A stretch of 29,694 nt of DNA, from contig JAEMTJ010000013.1 of the NCBI GenBank assembly GCA_016462375.1, positions 1 to 29,694 on the forward strand. Direction: 5' to 3'. This stretch comes from Rhodoluna sp. Lineage in GTDB: Bacteria > Actinomycetota > Actinomycetes > Actinomycetales > Microbacteriaceae. The notes beneath the pieces are model-generated. The model worked only from the letters and a program-made list of their open reading frames with translations, was not told where the DNA came from and searched no databases. Positions within the stretch are counted from its first letter, which is position 1; every line of letters begins with the position of its first letter. This document shows positions 1 to 7,606 of this stretch, piece by piece. The translations under genes were made by a program, and so were the position numbers.

Positions 1-1
1 T

Positions 2-916
2 TTACAGCCCTGAGTAAACGTGCAATCCCTTGAAGTAAAGATTCACGATGGTGAAGTTGAAGAGGATGGCTGTGAAGCCGATCATGGTTAGCCAGGCTGC
101 TCGCTTGCCGTCCCAGCCTCTGGTTGCAGTTGCGTGGAGGTATGCAGCGTAGATGGTCCAGATGATGAATGTCCAGACTTCTTTGGTGTCCCAGCCCCAA
201 AATCTGTGCCAAGCCTTATCTGCCCAGATTGCACCAGCAATTAGGGTAAAGGTCCAAAGGATAAAACCAATGATGTTGAACTGGTAAGACTGGCGTTCTA
301 GCTTCTCTGTTTTAGGGAATACGTTTAGAACGTTCTTAAGGATTTTCATGCCTTTGAGATTTGAGTTATTGATGAACTTAGATTCCTTCATAAGCAATGC
401 TGCAGCTAATGCGGCACCAATCATGAAGAAGGCTGTTGCCAGAATGGCAACGCTAACGTGGATTACTAACCAGTAGTCCTGGAGTGCTGGCATCAGAGAT
501 TCAACCTGAACATAGAACCGGGTGTTAGCCCAACCAATTATCAGAACAACAAAGCCTGAAACAAAAGTAGCGATGAATCTGATGTCTCGCCAGATCAGGG
601 CTAGTAAATAGATTGCGGTAACGACGAATGAACCGGTAATCGAGAACTCATACATATTCGCCCAAGGCACTCTTTGCGCTGCAATCCCTCTGGTGAGAAC
701 TCCAATGCCGTGGACAACAACACCGAGTGTCATTAGCGAGATACCGACAAGTTCTAATTTGTTAGCCAAAGCATCTTTAGCTTTCTTCGCTCCTGCGCGT
801 CTGGTTAAAGCCAAGGTAAGAACAAGGAAGGCGATTGAGTAAAAAGTAAGAGCAGCAAGAACGACGATTCTAGAAAGTGTTGCTAGTTCTGGGTTCAATA
901 CAACGGTGCTGTTCAT
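2..916 (-). CDS. ccsB: Cytochrome c biogenesis protein CcsB/ResC (System II haem channel subunit)
   Basis: A 304-residue polytopic membrane protein of the CcsA/ResC/CcmC family. With ResB it moves haem across the membrane and ligates it to apocytochrome c. Seen: about eight hydrophobic segments; the tryptophan-rich haem-handling segment at residues 231-248 (WGWDTKEVW at its end); and candidate haem-ligand histidines at H69, H153, H261 and H299 (GLH near the C terminus, typical of the family). The ATG overlaps the resB stop by one base (TAATG), so it is translationally coupled to resB and is the last gene of the cytochrome c maturation operon. The stop codon lies at 2-4, so the gene is complete. 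Matches the Rv0529 position in mycobacteria. Confidence 0.95.
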   Translation of the reverse strand: MNSTVVLNPELATLSRIVVLAALTFYSIAFLVLTLALTRRAGAKKAKDALANKLELVGISLMTLGVVVHGIGVLTRGIAAQRVPWANMYEFSITGSFVVTAIYLLALIWRDIRFIATFVSGFVVLIIGWANTRFYVQVESLMPALQDYWLVIHVSVAILATAFFMIGAALAAALLMKESKFINNSNLKGMKILKNVLNVFPKTEKLERQSYQFNIIGFILWTFTLIAGAIWADKAWHRFWGWDTKEVWTFIIWTIYAAYLHATATRGWDGKRAAWLTMIGFTAILFNFTIVNLYFKGLHVYSGL

Positions 917-2478
917 TAGTCCTTTTTCTTCATAGCTTTAGTGATTTCTTTAACAAGTTTAGGCAATGATTCATCTCTAGTTTTAGCTAGAGCGCCAACC
1001 TCAATTCCTTCAGGGGTCTTTCTTATCCAGACTCTTCTTCTAGGGGTTATGAGCATCATGATCAAACCTAGGAAAGTAAGGATTGCGAAAAGCAAAACAT
1101 AGAGTTCACCTGGGTTATAGGTAATGTCCAAGGAGGCAAACCTCTTAACTCCCTTGAACTCAACAGTGCCGAGTCCCTGAGGTAACTTCGCAGTTTGGCC
1201 TCTTTCAAGCTTGATTCCCTTAACTCCACTTTTGCCACCGGCGACTTGCTTGAGCCCATGTGTTTGCAAATCAAAGGCATTTGTGGCAACACCACTGTCC
1301 AGTCCGAGGTTTCCAACATAAACGTTCATTGTGAGTAATGGGTTGATGATTTCAGGGTGCGCTGAAGTTAGTGCACCTGTTTTCAGCTTGGCAACTGTCG
1401 GGTAGAAGAAGGCCTTCATGCCGTATTGCTTAGGCTTCGCATCGGGGTTCTTGATTACTCCCAGAGAAGTAAGGTTCGAGTCCTGCGGTAAAAAGACCAC
1501 TGGTCCACTGAATGAGACTGTTCCATCAACATCTCTCAAAACAATTACTGGTGCAAAACCATTACCGGTTAGATAAACCTTTGAGTTTGGTAGCTGCATT
1601 GGATTGTTGACTCTAATGATTTCCTGGGTCGAGTTTTCGTTAGCCAGTTTGCTGGAAACTGTTGCAACGAAATCCAGCGGTCTGCCGTAGTTGTTTGGAT
1701 TCTTGTAATCGTAGGTAGTGGAGAACTTATCCAGCGTGATGCTAAATGGCGTTAGGTTTTTGGGATCAAAAAGCAGACCTGGAGTGAAAGAGTCAAAACC
1801 TGCTTCGTTGTTAACAAAGGTTTCTCCTTCAACCAAAACTCTTTGCGCTGAGAAGCTAAGAGCATTACCTAGACCCACAGAAATTAGAACACCGATGAGA
1901 GAAGTGTGAAACAGGATATTTCCTGTTTCTCTGATGTATCCCTTTTCAGCTCTGATCGAACCTTTTTCAGCGACAACTCTGAAACGCTTTGATTTCAAAT
2001 ACTTCTCAGCTTTGCTGAGTTTGTAATACTTCTCTGAGTTAGCAAGAAGTTTGTATGCAGGTAGGCGTGAGAGAGAAGTTGGCGGTTCTGGTGGTGGAGC
2101 CATTAGAGCTTTGTAGTGAACGCCAACTCTTGGTATTACACAGCCAATTAGTGAAATAAAAAGAAGAAGGTAAATGCTCGAGAACCATGACGAAGAGTAA
2201 ACATCAAAGAGTTGAAGGTTATCTATCCAAGGAGCAAGACCTGGGTTGTTCTTGAAATAGAGGATTACACCATTCGGATCTGCAGAACGCTGTGGGTAGA
2301 GAGAACCAGGAATAGCGGCTAGGGCTAGAAGTAGAAGAAGAATAAGAGCGATACGCATGCTGGTCAGCTGTCGCCAGATCCAGCGCAACCAAGATTTGAA
2401 TGATAGATCTGGTGCTTCAATCGGTTCGCTGTATTCCTTACGAACTACATACTTCTCAGAGGGCTGGGGTGAAGACAC
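916..2478 (-). CDS. resB: Cytochrome c biogenesis protein ResB (Ccs1)
   Basis: A 520-residue membrane protein, partner of CcsB in the System II haem lyase complex. Seen: membrane segments near residues 41-61, 98-118, 190-210 and 455-480, with a large extracytoplasmic region of about 240 residues between the last two. This is the usual ResB topology and length. Start: GTG at 2478, chosen because a strong Shine-Dalgarno GGAGGTGA (minus strand, 2482-2489) sits a few bases upstream. The gene overlaps the end of ccdA by 23 bp. It follows ccdA and precedes ccsB in the fixed actinobacterial order. Confidence 0.95.
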   Translation of the reverse strand: MSSPQPSEKYVVRKEYSEPIEAPDLSFKSWLRWIWRQLTSMRIALILLLLLALAAIPGSLYPQRSADPNGVILYFKNNPGLAPWIDNLQLFDVYSSSWFSSIYLLLFISLIGCVIPRVGVHYKALMAPPPEPPTSLSRLPAYKLLANSEKYYKLSKAEKYLKSKRFRVVAEKGSIRAEKGYIRETGNILFHTSLIGVLISVGLGNALSFSAQRVLVEGETFVNNEAGFDSFTPGLLFDPKNLTPFSITLDKFSTTYDYKNPNNYGRPLDFVATVSSKLANENSTQEIIRVNNPMQLPNSKVYLTGNGFAPVIVLRDVDGTVSFSGPVVFLPQDSNLTSLGVIKNPDAKPKQYGMKAFFYPTVAKLKTGALTSAHPEIINPLLTMNVYVGNLGLDSGVATNAFDLQTHGLKQVAGGKSGVKGIKLERGQTAKLPQGLGTVEFKGVKRFASLDITYNPGELYVLLFAILTFLGLIMMLITPRRRVWIRKTPEGIEVGALAKTRDESLPKLVKEITKAMKKKD

Positions 2479-3178
2479 GGGTCACCTCCGCAATGTATTC
2501 CATGAAGTTCTGCCATAAGCCGGTAACTAGTAGAAGTCCTAAAGCAATCAAGAGAGAACCGCCAAAGAGGTTTATTGCTCTGATGTGCTTTTTGATAACG
2601 GAGATTGACTTAGTTGCCCAACTGAAGCCAGCAGCTGCAATAACAAAGGGGAGCCCTAAGCCTAGAGAGTAGATAACAGCTAGGAAAGCGCCTCGATTAG
2701 CTGAACCTGAATCCAAGGCAAGGTTTAGCACTGCCCCCAGAGTTGGCCCAATACAAGGGGTCCAACCTAGACCAAAAACTAGACCTAGAAGAGGTGCACC
2801 GATAAGTCCTGCCGTTGGTTTGAGGTTGAACTTAATTGTTCTTTGAGCAAAGTCAAAGCCGCCAACTAAAACAATTCCGAAAAGAATTACTAGTAATCCA
2901 GAACCTCGAATGATCCAGTTCTTAGTTTCACCATGAAGTAAAGAGCCAAAGCCACCAAAGCCTGCACCAAGTAGAACAAAGACAACTGTGAAGCCAAGAA
3001 CAAACAACACAGATCCGAGAATAGCTCTGGACTTATTACTTGTTGCGCCTGAGACAAAACCTAGATAGCCAGGCAGTAGTGGAAGCACACAGGGACTAAA
3101 GAAAGAAATCAAACCAGCAAGAAACGCAATTGGTGCGGCCACCAAGAGTGATCCATTAGTTATTGCTTCAAAGTTCAA
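2456..3178 (-). CDS. ccdA: Thiol-disulfide transporter CcdA
   Basis: A 240-residue DsbD/CcdA-family membrane protein that passes electrons from cytoplasmic thioredoxin to extracytoplasmic thiol oxidoreductases, keeping apocytochrome c cysteines reduced. Seen: six hydrophobic segments and the two characteristic membrane cysteines, C30 in FSPCVLPLLPGY and C142 in GWTPCIGPTLGA. The start is TTG at 3178, overlapping the stop of the upstream thioredoxin gene; a GGAGG at 3189-3193 (minus strand) supports it, at a spacing of about ten bases. Its partner is presumably the TlpA-like lipoprotein directly upstream. Confidence 0.95.
   Translation of the reverse strand: MNFEAITNGSLLVAAPIAFLAGLISFFSPCVLPLLPGYLGFVSGATSNKSRAILGSVLFVLGFTVVFVLLGAGFGGFGSLLHGETKNWIIRGSGLLVILFGIVLVGGFDFAQRTIKFNLKPTAGLIGAPLLGLVFGLGWTPCIGPTLGAVLNLALDSGSANRGAFLAVIYSLGLGLPFVIAAAGFSWATKSISVIKKHIRAINLFGGSLLIALGLLLVTGLWQNFMEYIAEVTRVFTPAL
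2482..2489 (-). promoter_or_regulatory. Strong ribosome binding site of resB
   Basis: The minus strand reads GGAGGTGA immediately before the GTG at 2478. It lies inside the 3' end of ccdA and fixes the resB start despite the 23-bp overlap. Confidence 0.75.
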
Positions 3179-3741
3179 TCTGGCATCGCCTCCGCAATAA
3201 CTGACTTGATTAGCGCTCTCAGAGTTGCTTTCTCTGCAAGACCTAGAATTCTTGCTGCAACTCTTCCCTGTCTATCAATAACCAAAGTTGTTGGCACTGC
3301 ACTTGGAGTCACAACTCCAGTGAAAGCCAGAACAACATCACCGGAATTAGCGTCGATGAGTGTTGGGTAAGTGACTTTGAAATTTCTATTGAATGACTTT
3401 GCGGTGTCTGCACTATCTCTAACGTTCACACCCACAAACTGTGCTTGACCGTTGAACTCATCGGCAAGAGCAACGAGATCTGGAGTTTCGACTCGGCAAG
3501 GTGGGCACGACGCGTACCAAAAGTTAAGAACAGTGACGACACCGCTTAGGTTTGTCGAACTAATAATCTGATTATTAGTATCAATACCTGACCAACTAAC
3601 TGCCTTTGCTCTTGCAGCAATCTTGAACTCTGTGACAGTGCCATCTCCAGATTGGTAAGTTGTGTTCATGCTTGGAGTCTCAGTACAAGCTCCGAGAGAC
3701 AGTGAAGCAAGAATTACTATTGCTGCTAGTAGTTTCTTCAC
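3175..3741 (-). CDS. TlpA/ResA-like thioredoxin lipoprotein for cytochrome c maturation
   Basis: A 188-residue exported thioredoxin-fold protein. Seen: a lipoprotein signal peptide with lipobox LGAC (lipidated C19), the active site WYASCPPC with C79 and C82, and the cis-proline region VPTT late in the domain. Known role of the family: reduce the CXXCH cysteines of apocytochrome c, using electrons from CcdA. Start: GTG at 3741, overlapping the upstream stop as GTGA; there is little Shine-Dalgarno sequence, so coupling is likely. It sits between the histidine phosphatase and ccdA, as Rv0526 does in M. tuberculosis. Confidence 0.92.
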   Translation of the reverse strand: MKKLLAAIVILASLSLGACTETPSMNTTYQSGDGTVTEFKIAARAKAVSWSGIDTNNQIISSTNLSGVVTVLNFWYASCPPCRVETPDLVALADEFNGQAQFVGVNVRDSADTAKSFNRNFKVTYPTLIDANSGDVVLAFTGVVTPSAVPTTLVIDRQGRVAARILGLAEKATLRALIKSVIAEAMPD

Positions 3742-4373
3742 ACTGCACCACTGTCTATTGCTGTCAAGTTCTTAGCTGGTTCTAGATATGTAAGTTCCAC
3801 GAACTTGCCCTCTACATATTCAAAAGTTGTAATGCTCGAAAGTGAGCATCGACGCTTTCTAGGATCGTGCTGCAGCTTTTCGTTTTGAAGTACTAGGTGA
3901 GTGATCCAGATTGGTAGTTGGTGAGTTACTAAGACAACATCGCCACCAGAAACAGATTCTGCTGCTGCAACCATCGCTTCTTTCATTCTTGCGATGATGC
4001 TCTTATAAGGCTCTCCCCAACTAGGTCTTGCAGGGTTTCTGAAGTACCACCAGAGGTGAGGCTTTAGAGCCAAGTTCTTGACCCCCATCTTCTTACCCTT
4101 GAAAGCATTGGTGGGTTCAATCAATCTCTGATCTGTTTGAATCTCTAGGTTGAAGAGCTCTTCGAAGGGTGCAGCTGATTCTTGTGCTCTATCTAAAGGT
4201 GAGCTAAATAGGGCTTTAACCGGCGCCTTTAGACTCTTTAGTTCTTGGGCAGCAGCTAGTGCCATCAACTTGCCCTTGTCAGAAAGATGGAAATTAGGTA
4301 ACTGTTCGTAGAGCACTCGGTTTGGGTTATAGACCTCACCATGTCGAACTAGATGGATACGATTGGCAGGCAT
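3738..4373 (-). CDS. Histidine phosphatase family protein (phosphoglycerate mutase-like)
   Basis: 211 residues. Seen: the RHG catalytic motif (LVRHGE, H11), the second arginine in SSPLDRAQES (R62) and the second histidine in LVTHQ (H151), all in the usual order for the branch-2-like histidine phosphatase fold. The substrate cannot be read from sequence. It is the first gene of the cytochrome c operon, matching Rv0525, a conserved but unexplained partner of ccs genes in actinobacteria. The ATG at 4373 has no Shine-Dalgarno, but TAGACT lies exactly six bases upstream, so the mRNA is probably leaderless. The gene is divergent from aspS. Confidence 0.88.
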   Translation of the reverse strand: MPANRIHLVRHGEVYNPNRVLYEQLPNFHLSDKGKLMALAAAQELKSLKAPVKALFSSPLDRAQESAAPFEELFNLEIQTDQRLIEPTNAFKGKKMGVKNLALKPHLWWYFRNPARPSWGEPYKSIIARMKEAMVAAAESVSGGDVVLVTHQLPIWITHLVLQNEKLQHDPRKRRCSLSSITTFEYVEGKFVELTYLEPAKNLTAIDSGAV

Positions 4374-4379
4374 AGGTCA

Positions 4380-4385
4380 AGTCTA
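4380..4385 (-). promoter_or_regulatory. -10 element of a leaderless promoter for the ccs operon
   Basis: The minus strand reads TAGACT, then six bases, then the ATG at 4373. The usual distance from -10 hexamer to transcription start would put the first transcribed base at or next to the A of the start codon. No good -35 is visible. Confidence 0.55.
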
Positions 4386-4435
4386 TCGCCGACTAAACTT
4401 GGGGTTTAGGCGTGATTTAGACGAAAGAAAACACT

Positions 4436-5743
4436 ATGCGTGAACGCATCCTGGTAAAAGATTTAGCTTCAAGAGAAGACGGACCTGTCCTTATTGGCGG
4501 TTGGGTTGAGACCCTTAGAGATCAGAAGCGTATTCAGTTCATTGTTCTCAGGGATGAGACAGGTTCCGTTCAGGTTACCTACCCAAGACCAGCTGAAGTC
4601 GATGCCCTAGCTGACTCAGTTTCTACCCTCACCTCAGGCTCTTTTGTCTGGGTTAAAGGTCGCCTAGTCCACGATGAGAGAGTCAAGCTCGGTGGCATTG
4701 AATTACAGCTAGATGATCTAGAGATCATTAGCCTGGCTGACCCTGAAACTCCTATTGCTGAAGACTCAGGTCTTGATAAGCGCCTTGACTGGCGATACAT
4801 CGACCTTCGTCGACCTGAGATGAACCTAGCCTTTAGAGTGCAGACAACTATTGAACATGCTTGGCGAACATACTGGGTGAACAATGGCTTCGTTGAGATT
4901 CACTCTCCTAAGCTAATGTCCTCACCTTCAGAATCAAATGCAGAGCTCTTCAAGATGGAATACTTTGAGACTGTTGCATACCTAGCCCAATCTCCTCAGT
5001 TCTATAAGCAGATGGCGATGATGGCTGGCTTTGGTCGCATCTTCGAAATTGGCCCAGTGTTTAGAGCTGACCCTTCCTTTACTTCGCGTCACGCGACTGA
5101 GTTCACCTCAGTTGATATGGAAGTCTCATACATCGATTCACATGAAGACATCATGAAGATTCAAGAAGACCTAATGGTCGCTGCTTTGTCTGCAGTGAAG
5201 GAAAAACACGGCGATGACATCAAGAGATTATTCGACATCGATGTTGTTATCCCAACCACTCCATTCCCAAGAATCCCTCTAGCTGAGGCTATGGAAATCG
5301 TTTCTAAGCGTGGTCACGAAATTACTCGTGGCGGAGATATGGACCCGGAAGGTGAAAGACAAATTTCAGCACACGTTGCAGAGACTCTAAACCACGAGTT
5401 CGTCTTCCTAACTGACTACCCATCAACTGTTAGACCGTTCTACCACATGAGACATGCTGACAACGATGCGCTAACTAACAGCTACGACCTGATCTGGCGT
5501 GGCACTGAAATCACCACCGGTGCTCAGCGTGAACACAGATTAGAAGTTCTAATCGAACAAGCAAAGAGCAAAGGCCTAGATCCTGCAGGTCTTCAGTCAT
5601 ACATGGACTTCTTCAAGTTCGGTGCCCCACCTCACGGTGGTTTCGGTATGGGTCTTCTAAGAGTCGTAATGCTCCTACTGCACGAAACAAACATCCGTGA
5701 AGTTGGTTACCTATTCCGTGGACCTAACCGCCTAGAGCCATAA
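4436..5743 (+). CDS. aspS: Archaeal-type aspartyl-tRNA synthetase (AspRS or Asp-tRNA(Asn) ligase)
   Basis: 435 residues with an N-terminal OB-fold anticodon-binding domain (about 15-105) and a class II catalytic domain. Seen: motif 2 at about 208-228 (FRADPSF, then RHATEF) and motif 3 at 401-409 (GGFGMGLLR). It charges tRNA-Asp with aspartate. Typical bacterial AspRS is about 590 residues with an inserted GAD domain; this one lacks it and follows the archaeal/eukaryotic plan. Such enzymes may also charge tRNA-Asn for the GatCAB route. Start: ATG at 4436 with only a weak purine stretch ahead; a TAAACT at 4394-4399 could be its -10. Divergent from the histidine phosphatase; followed three bases later by the TipAS-like gene. 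Confidence 0.93.
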   Translation: MRERILVKDLASREDGPVLIGGWVETLRDQKRIQFIVLRDETGSVQVTYPRPAEVDALADSVSTLTSGSFVWVKGRLVHDERVKLGGIELQLDDLEIISLADPETPIAEDSGLDKRLDWRYIDLRRPEMNLAFRVQTTIEHAWRTYWVNNGFVEIHSPKLMSSPSESNAELFKMEYFETVAYLAQSPQFYKQMAMMAGFGRIFEIGPVFRADPSFTSRHATEFTSVDMEVSYIDSHEDIMKIQEDLMVAALSAVKEKHGDDIKRLFDIDVVIPTTPFPRIPLAEAMEIVSKRGHEITRGGDMDPEGERQISAHVAETLNHEFVFLTDYPSTVRPFYHMRHADNDALTNSYDLIWRGTEITTGAQREHRLEVLIEQAKSKGLDPAGLQSYMDFFKFGAPPHGGFGMGLLRVVMLLLHETNIREVGYLFRGPNRLEP

Positions 5744-5746
5744 GCC

Positions 5747-6085
5747 ATGTTTGAACGTTCTGTCCAAATACAAGGCTTCAATGCCGCGTATACGGAAGAA
5801 CAACAAGCCTCATACAAAGCACAGCACGACGCGATAGCTGAAGCTATCGCAGATCAAAAGCGCAAAGGTGCACTCTTTAGTGATATTGATGTTCAGAAAC
5901 TAATCGCTGATCACTACGCATTCGTAAAGCAGTTCTGGACACCAAATAAGCAGGCTTATAAATCCTTAGCACTGACATATGTACTAGACCCGGCCTTCGA
6001 AGCGACCTACGACTCGTTCGATCCGGGTCTAGCTAAATACATAAAGAGTGCAATAGAGATCTGGGCTGACCAGAATCTTCTGTGA
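5747..6085 (+). CDS. Stand-alone TipAS-like domain protein
   Basis: 112 residues, all helical in character. It resembles the TipAS drug-recognition domain found at the C terminus of MerR-type TipAL regulators. Seen: the YTEEQ-type start of the domain, a DHYAFVKQFW segment, then AYKSLALTYVLDPAFEATYDSFDPGLAKYI, which matches the late helices of TipAS by eye (EMYVSDERF ... PGLAAYM). There is no helix-turn-helix and no cysteine; TipAS of Streptomyces lividans binds thiostrepton covalently through cysteine. It could be a small drug- or peptide-binding protein; the ligand is unknown. It starts three bases after the aspS stop, so it is probably co-transcribed. Confidence 0.75.
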   Translation: MFERSVQIQGFNAAYTEEQQASYKAQHDAIAEAIADQKRKGALFSDIDVQKLIADHYAFVKQFWTPNKQAYKSLALTYVLDPAFEATYDSFDPGLAKYIKSAIEIWADQNLL

Positions 6086-6110
6086 AAAACACCAAGCGTA
6101 GAACTAGCGG

Positions 6111-6287
6111 CTACTCAGAATCCTCAAAGAACTCAGCTACCTCCGGGCGAATTAAAGCTTCGCGATAGCTCCTTACGTATTCAAAATTTATAAGGTCGCC
6201 AGAAGCTTCATCCGCTCGAAGTTGCGCAATAAACTCAGCCTTTAGTTTTTCCTTATCGACCACTTCATCGTTAGGTTCTTCAGACAA
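6111..6287 (-). CDS. Small acidic hypothetical protein
   Basis: A 58-residue, mostly charged protein with no membrane segment and no motif I recognise. I place the start at TTG 6287 (protein begins MSEEPNDEVV) because a near-perfect Shine-Dalgarno, GGAGGGGGAG (minus strand, 6291-6300), precedes it. An in-frame TTG at 6302 would give five more residues but would put that ribosome site inside the coding region. It follows the glutaredoxin-like gene by 30 bp and is probably in its operon. Function unknown. The strong ribosome site and the position in a compact operon are the main reasons to call it a gene. Confidence 0.65.
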   Translation of the reverse strand: MSEEPNDEVVDKEKLKAEFIAQLRADEASGDLINFEYVRSYREALIRPEVAEFFEDSE

Positions 6288-6290
6288 TTT

Positions 6291-6300
6291 CTCCCCCTCC
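6291..6300 (-). promoter_or_regulatory. Strong Shine-Dalgarno setting a TTG start
   Basis: The minus strand reads GGAGGGGGAG, followed by AAA and TTG at 6287. It is one of the best ribosome sites in the window and argues for the internal TTG over the one at 6302. Confidence 0.65.
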
Positions 6301-6317
6301 AAAGGTTTAGGACATAA

Positions 6318-6605
6318 TTATCTAACGAATTCCTCTAAAGCACCACGGAGTCTTACGGGATCAATTCGCCAGTAGTTGTGGACCTTTCCGTTGATCAGAA
6401 GTACTGGAATTTGTTCTGAGTATTTGTTCCAAAGCTCTTCATCAACCAAGATGTCGTGTTCAACAAGGTTCACTTGAATGTGTCTGGCAACTCCGGTGTA
6501 TTCGGCTCTGAAGGCTCCGACCACGGCATTGACGGTGACCCTAGCTTCATCACAGAGGTGGCAGCCAGACTTACCTATAAGCGTTAGGTCAATCGTTGTG
6601 GTCAT
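6318..6605 (-). CDS. Glutaredoxin family protein (DUF836 type)
   Basis: A 95-residue thioredoxin-fold protein. Seen: beta strand, then GKSGCHLCDEA with redox cysteines C15 and C18, then the IPVLLINGK segment carrying the cis-proline, and a C-terminal helix. Family members are small thiol oxidoreductases; the target is not evident. Its neighbour across the divergent promoter is a HAD-IB phosphatase, as in the mycobacterial Rv0505c-Rv0508 area. The ATG has no Shine-Dalgarno; TAATCT lies six bases upstream, suggesting a leaderless transcript. Confidence 0.88.
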   Translation of the reverse strand: MTTTIDLTLIGKSGCHLCDEARVTVNAVVGAFRAEYTGVARHIQVNLVEHDILVDEELWNKYSEQIPVLLINGKVHNYWRIDPVRLRGALEEFVR

Positions 6606-6644
6606 GCGTCCAGATTATTCCACTAATCAACCTAAACTTATCTA
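6606..6644. promoter_or_regulatory. 39-bp intergenic region with two divergent leaderless promoters
   Basis: Minus strand: TAATCT at 6612-6617, six bases before the ATG at 6605. Plus strand: TAAACT at 6633-6638, six bases before the GTG at 6645. The two -10 elements are about 15 bp apart, so each promoter's -35 region overlaps the other promoter and simultaneous polymerase binding seems impossible. No convincing -35 hexamers are seen. Confidence 0.6.
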
Positions 6645-7388
6645 GTGGCCAAATCCCCTAAAAAGCCCGCTGCTGCTTTCTTTGATGTCGACAACACCCT
6701 AGTTCGAGGTTCAACGAGTTACCAGTTCGGCAAAGAAGCGTATCGACGCAAGTTCTTCCCTCGTAAGGACTTCATTGCGTTTGCCTGGGGTCAGATTACT
6801 TTCCTCACCAAAGGTGAAACAGAGCACATGCTCTCTGCCATCAAAGACAGAGCACTAGAACTTGTTAAGGGTCGTAATTACAGCGAGATGATTGACCTGG
6901 TTGCTGTCGTATACCAGCAAGAAATCAAGCAGCGCCTTTGGCCAGAGACAGCAAAACTAGCAAAGCAACACATTGAAGCAGGCCGTGAAGTTTGGCTAAT
7001 CACCGCAGCACCGCAAGAACTTGGCGAAGAGATTGCAAAGCAATTAGGGCTAACCGGAGCACTTGGAACAAGGCTTGAAAAGATTGATGGGATTCTTACC
7101 GGAGGAATCATTGGAAAACCCTTGCACGGTAAAGAGAAAGCTAAAGCTATCAAGAAGCTAGCTAAAGACCGTGGTTTTAGTTTGAGAAAGTCTTTTGCAT
7201 ATTCAGATTCACACAATGATCTGCCAATGTTGACAACAGTGGGTCACGCCGTCGCTGTAAACCCAGATAAATTACTCAAGATCTACGCAAAAGCTGCCGG
7301 CTGGAAAATCTATGACTTCAAACGTAGAGAGCTCAGAGCTGCTAGAAAGACCGCCAAAAAGGACATCAAAATCGGTAAGCGCGGATAA
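6645..7388 (+). CDS. HAD-IB family phosphatase (SerB1-like)
   Basis: A 247-residue HAD-superfamily hydrolase. Seen: motif I FFDVDNTLV with D14 and D16, motif II threonine near T120, motif III lysine in GKEKAKA (163-168) and motif IV YSDSHNDLPML with D188 and D192. The cap lies between motifs I and II, as in subfamily IB (phosphoserine phosphatase-like). Closest known relatives in actinobacteria are annotated SerB1, but the substrate is unproven. The C-terminal tail is rich in lysine and arginine (RRELRAARKTAKK) and may contact membrane or nucleic acid. The GTG start is set by the TAAACT-N6 arrangement. It ends 16 bp before the bidirectional terminator. Confidence 0.88.
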   Translation: MAKSPKKPAAAFFDVDNTLVRGSTSYQFGKEAYRRKFFPRKDFIAFAWGQITFLTKGETEHMLSAIKDRALELVKGRNYSEMIDLVAVVYQQEIKQRLWPETAKLAKQHIEAGREVWLITAAPQELGEEIAKQLGLTGALGTRLEKIDGILTGGIIGKPLHGKEKAKAIKKLAKDRGFSLRKSFAYSDSHNDLPMLTTVGHAVAVNPDKLLKIYAKAAGWKIYDFKRRELRAARKTAKKDIKIGKRG

Positions 7389-7403
7389 GTTAACTTGTTA
7401 AAC

Positions 7404-7440
7404 AAAAACCCCGTCTGAGTAATCTCAAACGGGGTTTCTT
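7404..7440. terminator. Bidirectional rho-independent terminator
   Basis: Stem AAACCCCGT (7406-7414) pairs with ACGGGGTTT (7429-7437), with an inner TGAG/CTCA stem around a TAAT loop. T and A runs flank both sides, so it can end both the HAD gene (plus) and bS22 (minus). Confidence 0.85.
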
Positions 7441-7449
7441 AACTAAAAA

Positions 7450-7548
7450 CTACTTCTTATTGCGACGTTGGTGACGTGTCTTTCGAAGCAACTTACGGTG
7501 CTTCTTCTTAGACATAGCCTTACGGCGCTTCTTAACAACTGATCCCAC
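7450..7548 (-). CDS. Small ribosomal subunit protein bS22 (AURKAIP1/COX24 domain)
   Basis: A 32-residue, extremely basic protein beginning MGSVVKKRRKAM and containing SKKKHRKLLR and TRHQRRNKK. It closely follows the actinobacterial 33-residue protein Rv0500B, identified in mycobacterial ribosome structures as bS22, which sits in the small subunit near the decoding centre. Start: GTG at 7548, chosen because homologues begin MGSV and because AGAGG precedes it on the minus strand (within 7549-7560). An open frame continues upstream to 7632, but it is unlike any bS22 and would include the promoter. The gene is monocistronic and ends at the shared terminator. Confidence 0.9.
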   Translation of the reverse strand: MGSVVKKRRKAMSKKKHRKLLRKTRHQRRNKK

Positions 7549-7578
7549 AAAGACCTCTTTTAATTTGGTAAACAAATC

Positions 7579-7602
7579 CGAACCACTTGAGTGAACGGTT
7601 CG
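7579..7602. repeat. Inverted repeat at the bS22 transcription start
   Basis: CGAACC (7579-7584) and GGTTCG (7597-7602) are perfect inverse complements around 12 bases, with a short inner ACT/AGT pairing. It could be an operator over the start point or a hairpin at the 5' end of the leader. Confidence 0.5.
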
Positions 7603-7606
7603 TTTT

